From positions 1 to 41,689 of the forward strand of contig NZ_MWIO01000045.1 in NCBI RefSeq assembly GCF_004799035.1: a stretch of DNA of 41,689 bases, read 5' to 3'. Source of the stretch: Rhodanobacter lindaniclasticus. Lineage in GTDB: Bacteria > Pseudomonadota > Gammaproteobacteria > Xanthomonadales > Rhodanobacteraceae. Positions 37,398 to 41,689 of the stretch are shown here, one piece after another (positions within the stretch are counted from its first letter, which is position 1; every line of letters starts with the position of its first letter). The notes under the pieces were generated by a model. That model was not told the DNA's origin and made no database searches. It worked only from the letters and a program-made list of their open reading frames with translations. The position numbers were made by a program, and so were the translations under genes.

Positions 37398-38008
37398 TGG
37401 CCATACAGGAGCAGGGTGACGCGGTGGCAGAGGTGTGGTCGCTTCGCTACCCATCGGATAGGCGCTTGAATCTAAGCACCGTATTCGACACAGAACATGA
37501 GGCCCGTGAGTACGCGGACAAGTGTTCTGACGGGACAGAGGTTGTGCCCCTCTACACCCGCCCTGCCACCGCAGCCTCGCCCGCCGGGGTGCCGGATGGT
37601 TACGTTCTGGTGCCGCGTGAGCCGACGCGCGTAATGCTTGAAGCGATGATGAACGAGCAAGACTCTGCGGATGGGGAAGGCCCGCGCGAAGTCGAAATGC
37701 TGGACATATACCGAGCCATGCTCGCCGCCGCCCCCTCTGCGGAGTCCGGGGAGGTGGAGATAGATCGCGCACGGTTTAAGAAAGCCCCTTGCTACCTGTG
37801 CGGATACAACGGTCACGGCTATTACCAAGCCGAAACGCATCCGTGCGCAGCCAAGTACCACGCCGCCTCCTCTGCGGAGTCCGGTGCGGACGGGGAGGTT
37901 TGTCAGCACACATGGGTGACGGACGGCATCAACCCGACACGCTGCTCCAAGTGCCGCCGTCCTGCCACCACCCTCTCTGCGGAGTCCGGGGAGGTGGATC
38001 GTGGCTGA
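37397..38008 (+). CDS. Modular early protein with SAESGE repeats and zinc-like segments
   Basis: From ATG 37397, which overlaps the SSB stop, the 203-residue protein is built from short modules joined by three near-identical SAESGE/SAESGA linkers (DNA repeats at about 37735, 37868 and 37975). Modules include VPDGYVLVPREPTRVMLEAM, common in phage proteins; CYLCGYNGHGYYQ; and CQHTWVTDGINPTRCSKC. The cysteine modules probably bind zinc. Repeated linkers suggest growth by module recombination. Confidence 0.72.
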   Translation: MAIQEQGDAVAEVWSLRYPSDRRLNLSTVFDTEHEAREYADKCSDGTEVVPLYTRPATAASPAGVPDGYVLVPREPTRVMLEAMMNEQDSADGEGPREVEMLDIYRAMLAAAPSAESGEVEIDRARFKKAPCYLCGYNGHGYYQAETHPCAAKYHAASSAESGADGEVCQHTWVTDGINPTRCSKCRRPATTLSAESGEVDRG

Positions 38009-38198
38009 TGCCCCGCTCAACTACGATCCGGCCGACCCGGACAAGATGCGTCTGCCGGCTGGCATGACGTGCGGCGACTGCGTGCACATCTACCGCTGCA
38101 AGGCGATGTTCGGTCACGTCGAAACCGACACGTATTGCGACTGGAGCCCGAGCCGGTTCCGTGCCGCCCAACAGCCCACCCAGCCCGAAGGAGAGTGA
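38001..38198 (+). CDS. Small cysteine-containing protein
   Basis: From GTG 38001 the 65-residue protein has MTCGDCVHIYRCKAMFGHV and then YCDWSPSRF, a four-Cys pattern common in small phage proteins, probably a zinc site. It overlaps the previous gene by eight bases. Confidence 0.68.
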   Translation: MADAPLNYDPADPDKMRLPAGMTCGDCVHIYRCKAMFGHVETDTYCDWSPSRFRAAQQPTQPEGE

Positions 38199-38200
38199 CC

Positions 38201-38719
38201 ATGCAACCCAAGCCATGCGCCCGGTGCGCGCAGATGCCCTACATCAGCCCCGGTTTCATCTGTCACACCGAGGGATGCCGATGGGCGATCACGGCGGAAA
38301 TGATCCGTCAGCCGAAGGAGAGTGACATGGCCGAGAAGATGACGCCGAGAGAGGCTGTGCAGTATCTGTCCGCGATGCGCGTATTCGTGACAACCCGCGA
38401 GCGTGTGAAGCAGCCGGAAGGCTCCGACCTGTTCGATGAGGCAATAGCTACGCTGGACGCCCATCTCGCCCAGCCAGCGCAGGCGGAGGGGTGGATGCCG
38501 ATTGCGACGGCGCCGAAAGGCAAGACGGAAATCCTTATCTGCGGCGGAACGTATGCCGTTGGCACGCACAGCGATCAGCCACTGACGCAACCCGTCATCG
38601 CCTTTTGGGACAGGGATCACTGGCACGGCCCCGAAGACAACGGACACGATCTGTGGTGGGAGTGTAAGCCCACGATCTGGCAACCACTCCCCGCCCCGCC
38701 CAGCCCGAGGAATGAATAA
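38201..38719 (+). CDS. DUF551-like early protein with N-terminal zinc ribbon
   Basis: The 172-residue protein starts MQPKPCARCAQMPYISPGFI at ATG 38201 (GGAGAG upstream). CARC and CHTEGC suggest a zinc ribbon. The C-terminal part, EGWMPIATAPKGKTEILICG ending in WQPLPAPP, is the DUF551 pattern seen in many phages. TAA 38719 is followed directly by the first attC-type half-site. Function unknown. Confidence 0.72.
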   Translation: MQPKPCARCAQMPYISPGFICHTEGCRWAITAEMIRQPKESDMAEKMTPREAVQYLSAMRVFVTTRERVKQPEGSDLFDEAIATLDAHLAQPAQAEGWMPIATAPKGKTEILICGGTYAVGTHSDQPLTQPVIAFWDRDHWHGPEDNGHDLWWECKPTIWQPLPAPPSPRNE

Positions 38720-38732
38720 CGCAGTGTTAGGC
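38714..38732 (+). other. attC-type right half-site (left border of cassette cluster)
   Basis: AATAACGCAGTGTTAGGC ends in the core GTTAGGC (GTTRRRY) and repeats the right half of the site at 39456-39513 (GCGCAGTGTTAGGC). The left arm and stem are missing, so it looks like a truncated attC at the cluster border. Confidence 0.6.
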
Positions 38733-38752
38733 GGCAACACGAGGAAACGAAA

Positions 38753-38947
38753 ATGAGCAAGGATCGAGCAACAACGGAACCCGGCGGCTGCGAGTGCCAT
38801 GACTGCGGCTGCATATTCATCGGCGGACCTGCGCATGACATTTGCGGCGACTGCGACGCAGCGCGCAAAGAGGCCATGCGCAGGACGAGCAAAGGGCCGA
38901 ATGGCGCGCTGAGATGCGACGCGATGCGTTTGACGCCTAACGCCTGA
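38753..38947 (+). CDS. Cassette gene 1: cysteine-rich small protein
   Basis: The 64-residue protein MSKDRATTEPGGCECHDCGC... has CxC, CxxC and CGDC, a probable zinc finger. Its stop codon lies inside the following attC core (GCCTAACGCCTGA), as is usual for integron cassette genes. GAGGAAACG precedes the ATG. Confidence 0.72.
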   Translation: MSKDRATTEPGGCECHDCGCIFIGGPAHDICGDCDAARKEAMRRTSKGPNGALRCDAMRLTPNA

Positions 38948-38998
38948 ATTCACAGGCGGGCGGCTTTATCGCCCGTCCGGTGGAATGACGGGTTAGGC
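38935..38998 (+). other. attC site 1 (64 bp)
   Basis: GCCTAAC (38935-38941) and GTTAGGC (38992-38998) are perfectly complementary R''/R' cores. Between them ATTCAC pairs with GTGGAAT leaving one extrahelical G, and GGCGGGCG pairs with CGCCCGTC around GCTTTAT. Core pair, unpaired spacer, stem with extrahelical base and loop are the complete attC layout. Confidence 0.85.
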
Positions 38999-39022
38999 AA
39001 GGAACTTAATAGGAGAACGGAA

Positions 39023-39193
39023 ATGGAACGTAGCCCAGCAGCACAAGCATTGATTGATTGCGCGAAACGCCTCGAAGCAGAACGCAACGCAATGAAAGCG
39101 GCATTAGAGAAGATTCGCGCACAGCCTAATTGCCGTCACGAAGTTGAAGCGCAGCTTGGCGAGGAAATTTGGGACGCGCTGCATAGTGCCTAA
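39023..39193 (+). CDS. Cassette gene 2: small helical protein
   Basis: ATG 39023 (AGGAGAACGG upstream) to TAA 39193 encodes 56 residues, MERSPAAQALIDCAKRLEAE..., helical. The stop codon forms part of the GCCTAAC core of the next attC. Function unknown, as for most cassette genes. Confidence 0.72.
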   Translation: MERSPAAQALIDCAKRLEAERNAMKAALEKIRAQPNCRHEVEAQLGEEIWDALHSA

Positions 39194-39245
39194 CGACCAA
39201 GTTGAGCGGTGAGCGTAGCGAATCCGCTCGAACGTAGTGTTATGC
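39188..39245 (+). other. attC site 2 (58 bp)
   Basis: GCCTAAC (39188-39194) and GTTATGC (39239-39245) bracket TTGAGCGG and CCGCTCGAA, which pair with one extrahelical G. The arms AAGTTGAGCGG and CCGCTCGAACG are shared with the next site. Typical attC. Confidence 0.87.
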
Positions 39246-39269
39246 GGCAACCCACCAACGGAGCGATAC

Positions 39270-39461
39270 ATGAGCAACAAAGACTTATTACCTTGCCCAT
39301 TTTGCGGAAGCACTCACGTCGAGCTAGTTTGCAGCGGATCTGCTTGGTTCGTGCGATGCAACGAGTGTGATGCCAATGGCAGCACAGTAACTGACGGGGA
39401 TGAAATGGACTCAGAAAAGGCCGTTGCGATCTGGAACAAGCCGGCGCGCGTTGCCGCATAA
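39270..39461 (+). CDS. Cassette gene 3: Lar-like zinc-ribbon protein
   Basis: The 63-residue protein MSNKDLLPCPFCGSTHVELV... has CPFCG and CNEC about 20 residues apart and then AVAIWNKPA, the pattern of Lar-type restriction alleviation proteins and related phage zinc ribbons (CPFCG...WN). Its TAA is just before/in the attC 3 core GCATAAC. If Lar-like, it would modulate host type I restriction; this is inference from pattern. Confidence 0.75.
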   Translation: MSNKDLLPCPFCGSTHVELVCSGSAWFVRCNECDANGSTVTDGDEMDSEKAVAIWNKPARVAA

Positions 39462-39513
39462 CGATTAAGTTGAGCGGCAACGGTACGTTGTCCGCTCGAG
39501 CGCAGTGTTAGGC
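39456..39513 (+). other. attC site 3 (58 bp)
   Basis: GCATAAC (39456-39462) and GTTAGGC (39507-39513) bracket TTGAGCGG and CCGCTCGAG with one extrahelical G, and an inner CAAC/GTTG pair. It is clearly related to site 2. Confidence 0.87.
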
Positions 39514-39537
39514 GAGTCGAAGCTAAGGAGAAACGAA

Positions 39538-39807
39538 ATGCCTGGGTTTTGGATGGAAAACGGGATGGCACAAAACCATGACCGGCACACTCTTGTTGAC
39601 CTTGGGCCAATGGCTGAAGCACAAACAAACTTTGAACGGCTCAAGCCGCACTTGTCGATCCGAAACTTCGAGCGTGTCGGCAATGATCGTCTTGTTGCGC
39701 GCATCCCACCTCGCAAGGTTGAGGCTGTACTGGCCGCGGTGCCCGAGATTACGGCAGGGACAGCCGGCTATTGCTGGTGCACGCATGGCATGCCGCCTAA
39801 CACCTGA
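39538..39807 (+). CDS. Cassette gene 4: hypothetical protein
   Basis: ATG 39538 (AAGGAGAAACGAA upstream) opens 89 residues, MPGFWMENGMAQNHDRHTLV..., with two Cys near the end (GYCWCTHGM). Its stop overlaps the GCCTAAC core at 39795 in the same way as cassette gene 1. No known domain. Confidence 0.7.
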   Translation: MPGFWMENGMAQNHDRHTLVDLGPMAEAQTNFERLKPHLSIRNFERVGNDRLVARIPPRKVEAVLAAVPEITAGTAGYCWCTHGMPPNT

Positions 39808-39852
39808 TATACGGCACATTTGCCTGATAACACATCTAAGCAACCGTTAAAT
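39795..39852 (+). other. Possible degenerate attC site 4 (right border)
   Basis: GCCTAAC (39795-39801) and GTTAAAT (39846-39852) fit the core consensus, 58 bp apart like sites 2 and 3, but the internal stem is weak (GGCA-CATT-TGCC only). It may be a decayed attC at the end of the cluster. Confidence 0.4.
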
Positions 39853-39910
39853 CGGCGCGGCATCAATCGGTTGCGCGGTAATGACGGTGGCAAACACGAT
39901 AGGAATGATT

Positions 39911-40216
39911 ATGGACAAGAACGTGAGTAAGGCGGTGGCGCGGGCAGACCAGTACTGCGGCACGTACGAGCGCGTGTTCGCGGTCAAGAACACATGGGAC
40001 GTTATCCGCGCCCGCCTTGTCGAGCTGGAGGCGGAGAACGAGAGATTGCAGGATAAGGCGGACAAGTTCATGTGGCAGGTTCGCGACACTTGCACTAGAG
40101 CCGAGAAGGCCGAGGCAATGCTTCGGGATATCGCGGGATGCGAGTGGTTCGGCCGCGAGGCACCAGCAACTGTGGAACTGATCACCGCCCACCTTTCGGA
40201 GAACGGGCATGTCTGA
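39911..40216 (+). CDS. Hypothetical coiled-coil protein
   Basis: ATG 39911 with TAGGA upstream opens 101 residues, MDKNVSKAVARADQYCGTYE..., with a coiled coil (ARLVELEAENERLQDKADKF). The longer start at 39881 lies close to the cassette border and lacks an SD. Function unknown. Confidence 0.62.
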   Translation: MDKNVSKAVARADQYCGTYERVFAVKNTWDVIRARLVELEAENERLQDKADKFMWQVRDTCTRAEKAEAMLRDIAGCEWFGREAPATVELITAHLSENGHV

Positions 40217-40499
40217 GCGAACCGTGTTCTTGGTGTACGGGTTTGACTGCTACGAATACCCATACGACCCGATCAAGGCGTTTGCTTCCGAAGCTGACGC
40301 GCAAGCGCTGCTGGCTGAAATTGCTGCCTATCAGACCATCAAACCGGCGTATCCGGGCGACAGCGCATCCGACGAGGAATTCGACGCGTGGGAAAAGGCA
40401 TACGACGAGTGGCGTAGCGCACACCCAGCCGGTGATGCGAACGGCCACGACGGTTTCAACGTCATGCCGCTGCAACTTGATGAGGGCGCCACGCCATGA
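40209..40499 (+). CDS. Hypothetical acidic protein
   Basis: The 96-residue acidic protein MSERTVFLVYGFDCYEYPYD... has alternating Tyr/Asp in the first part and a helix ASEADAQALLAEIAAYQ. It overlaps both neighbours. Unknown. Confidence 0.65.
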   Translation: MSERTVFLVYGFDCYEYPYDPIKAFASEADAQALLAEIAAYQTIKPAYPGDSASDEEFDAWEKAYDEWRSAHPAGDANGHDGFNVMPLQLDEGATP

Positions 40500-40861
40500 C
40501 TAACCTGCTCAAAGACCTGGAGGCGGTGGCGTTGCTGGCGGAGAAGGCGACGCCGGGGGATTGGGTCTGGCGCCGAGATGCTGGCAAACCGATGCTGATT
40601 AATGGCCTCATGTTCGGGGGCGACGGCCCTGACGGACAGCCTAACGACGCTGCATTCATCATCGCGCTAGTCAACCTATTCCGCACCCACCACGCCGAGA
40701 TTGCGGAGGCGGTGAAGGACAGTGCGCGAATGGATTGGCTGGAATGTAACGCCATCAACATCACGCTGGATGGTCGATTGCATCGCGTTATGCAGATCGG
40801 AACAGCACGCGATTCCATCGACACTGCCATGCACAACAGCGCGCGGGAGGATGGGGAATGA
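40496..40861 (+). CDS. Ead/Ea22-like early protein
   Basis: The 121-residue protein has LLAEKATPGDWVWRRDAGKP and NDAAFIIALVNLFRTHHAEI, the ATPG-W and D-AFI-A-N patterns of Ead/Ea22-like proteins in lambdoid left operons. Function of the family is unknown. It overlaps both neighbours by ATGA. Confidence 0.72.
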   Translation: MTNLLKDLEAVALLAEKATPGDWVWRRDAGKPMLINGLMFGGDGPDGQPNDAAFIIALVNLFRTHHAEIAEAVKDSARMDWLECNAINITLDGRLHRVMQIGTARDSIDTAMHNSAREDGE

Positions 40862-40908
40862 AACTGCTGACTGAAATGTGCCGTGACGATAACGGCGAGA
40901 TTGAGTGA
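40858..40908 (+). CDS. Very small protein (16 residues)
   Basis: ATG 40858 to TGA 40908 encodes MKLLTEMCRDDNGEIE, coupled at both ends by overlapping start and stop codons. Probably a translated link; no function. Confidence 0.4.
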   Translation: MKLLTEMCRDDNGEIE

Positions 40909-41132
40909 TGGACGTTTACGAGATCCGCAGCATCAAGGATTTCCTGTCCGTCCCGCCAGACAAGCGCGTCGCGGCACTATGCGACTTCGCCATGTGGCTC
41001 GCCATATGCGACATGATGGCGGATAAATTCACGCCGGAAGAAGTGACGGTCGGCGACGTGTTCAAGTGGAAGGACGACGGCATTTCCGGATGCAGTGAAA
41101 TCAACATACGCACACCGGAGCAGCCCGAATGA
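40908..41132 (+). CDS. Hypothetical protein
   Basis: The 74-residue acidic protein MDVYEIRSIKDFLSVPPDKR... ends near ATGA 41129. Trp and Met-rich middle (FAMWLAICDMMADKF), not long enough for a membrane helix. Unknown. Confidence 0.62.
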   Translation: MDVYEIRSIKDFLSVPPDKRVAALCDFAMWLAICDMMADKFTPEEVTVGDVFKWKDDGISGCSEINIRTPEQPE

Positions 41133-41317
41133 CCGTTGAAATCGACAAGTCCTTGCGCGACACGCCGAATCCGGGAAGCGACGCGGCCATAGCGATTGGC
41201 TGCACCTGTCCACGCATGGACAACGGGCGCGGGCGTGGCTACATGGGCGTGGCTGGACTGTTCGTGTACTCGGCGGATTGTCCGGTGCATGCGAACAGGG
41301 AGGCGGGCGAATCGTGA
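41129..41317 (+). CDS. Hypothetical protein with CxC
   Basis: The 62-residue protein has AAIAIGCTCPRMDNGRGRGY and then YSADCPVHA, three Cys and a His as possible metal ligands; this pattern recurs in small phage proteins. Overlaps the next gene. Unknown function. Confidence 0.65.
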   Translation: MTVEIDKSLRDTPNPGSDAAIAIGCTCPRMDNGRGRGYMGVAGLFVYSADCPVHANREAGES

Positions 41318-41532
41318 ACACGACGTTCCTGCTGATGGCTCAATTCAACAGCGTGACGTTGACTATGGGGCAGGTCTGCGCGCTGCTGGACAAGAGGCCG
41401 CAGACGATCCGCAACCGGATGGCGCTTGGCACGTTCCCGCGCGCAACCGATGACGGAATCTGGCGCGTCCAGGACATTGCGGACTATCTTGACCGTACCG
41501 CCAGCGTACCAATGGGCGCGAAAGCCGCATAA
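41314..41532 (+). CDS. Excisionase / AlpA-like DNA-binding protein
   Basis: From GTG 41314 (or ATG 41335) the frame encodes 72 (or 65) residues with a MerR/AlpA-type winged helix, TMGQVCALLDKRPQTIRNRM then PRATDDGIWRVQDIADYLD. It is the last gene before the dusA-like end, where excisionases sit beside attP. No integrase follows in the window. Confidence 0.75.
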   Translation: MNTTFLLMAQFNSVTLTMGQVCALLDKRPQTIRNRMALGTFPRATDDGIWRVQDIADYLDRTASVPMGAKAA

Positions 41533-41535
41533 GGC

Positions 41536-41607
41536 TTAGTTGTCGGTCCAGTCCATCATGGGCGCAACCGATACGTCCCACGGACTCAAGTTGTTGTTTT
41601 CGTGCAT
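41536..41607 (-). pseudogene. dusA: 5' end of tRNA-dihydrouridine synthase gene dusA (attachment site)
   Basis: On the minus strand ATG 41607 opens MHENNNLSPWDVSVAPMMDWTDN and stops at TAA 41536. SVAPMMDWTD is the conserved N-terminus of DusA. The frame departs from the family right after WTD, where phage sequence begins. dusA is a known integration locus of proteobacterial prophages with cores at this motif. The fragment is either the host gene start cut by integration or a phage-borne replacement; the bases to the right (41608-41689) look like its upstream region with no gene. Confidence 0.85.
41540..41575. other. Likely att core in dusA
   Basis: The minus-strand bases encoding VAPMMDWTD (about 41542-41571) are the conserved part where phage and host sequence would be identical. 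The exact crossover length cannot be set without the other prophage end. Confidence 0.6.
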
Positions 41608-41689
41608 ATCTGCCTTATTTCAGCCGTCGCCAGATCCCGTGGAATCCCGCGCAATCCTTGCCGATCCCGATGCCAGTGTGCCAAATTTG

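Overview
The window is most of a high-GC, lambda-like temperate phage or prophage of a proteobacterium. The evidence is the gene order (late genes, lysis, replication, immunity, recombination, excisionase), a siphovirus-type head and tail cassette, nested Rz/Rz1 spanins, and a fragment matching the start of host dusA, a known prophage integration locus, at the right end. I cannot name the host genus; gene style suggests a Xanthomonadaceae or Burkholderiales relative. The left end is cut inside the tape measure gene and no integrase is in the window.

Layout. Minus strand, read right to left: Cro-like repressor (31.2 kb), CII-like regulator, replication initiator with an inserted HNH domain, DnaB helicase, DUF4942/methyltransferase and two further DNA methyltransferases, NinB, small nucleases, a gene in the position of Q (18.0-18.7 kb), lysis genes (17.2-14.4 kb), HNH gene and tRNA (13 kb), terminase, portal, scaffold, capsid, connectors, tail tube, tail chaperones and tape measure (12.3-0 kb). 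Plus strand: a CI-like repressor (31.2 kb), an early operon with an Erf/YqaJ/SSB recombination set (32-38.7 kb), a cluster of four small genes each followed by an integron-type attC site (38.7-39.9 kb), further small early genes and an excisionase-like gene. Four operators with core (A/C)CGA-N4-TCGT flank the CI gene.

Main discovery. Twelve late genes are each interrupted by exactly one in-frame TAG, while both flanks encode one continuous, family-consistent protein: terminase small subunit, portal, scaffold, major capsid, Ntn-hydrolase-like protein, head closure, tail terminator, tail tube, tail chaperone, tape measure, holin and a serine protease. No delineated late gene ends in TAG. A tRNA with anticodon CTA lies in the same operon at 13.1 kb. 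The phage therefore appears to read UAG as sense in late genes (glutamine is the most plausible identity). Early genes have no in-frame TAG, and the only gene found to end in TAG is the CI-like repressor. This would make virion assembly and holin completion depend on a phage suppressor tRNA.

Other notable points: integron-like cassettes in a phage early operon; a programmed -1 frameshift in the tail chaperone; a strongly structured RNA of about 217 nt with tRNA-like ends between head genes; two other structured non-coding stretches; and paired SD-containing hairpin leaders. Homology statements come from recognising motifs by eye; no database search was possible.
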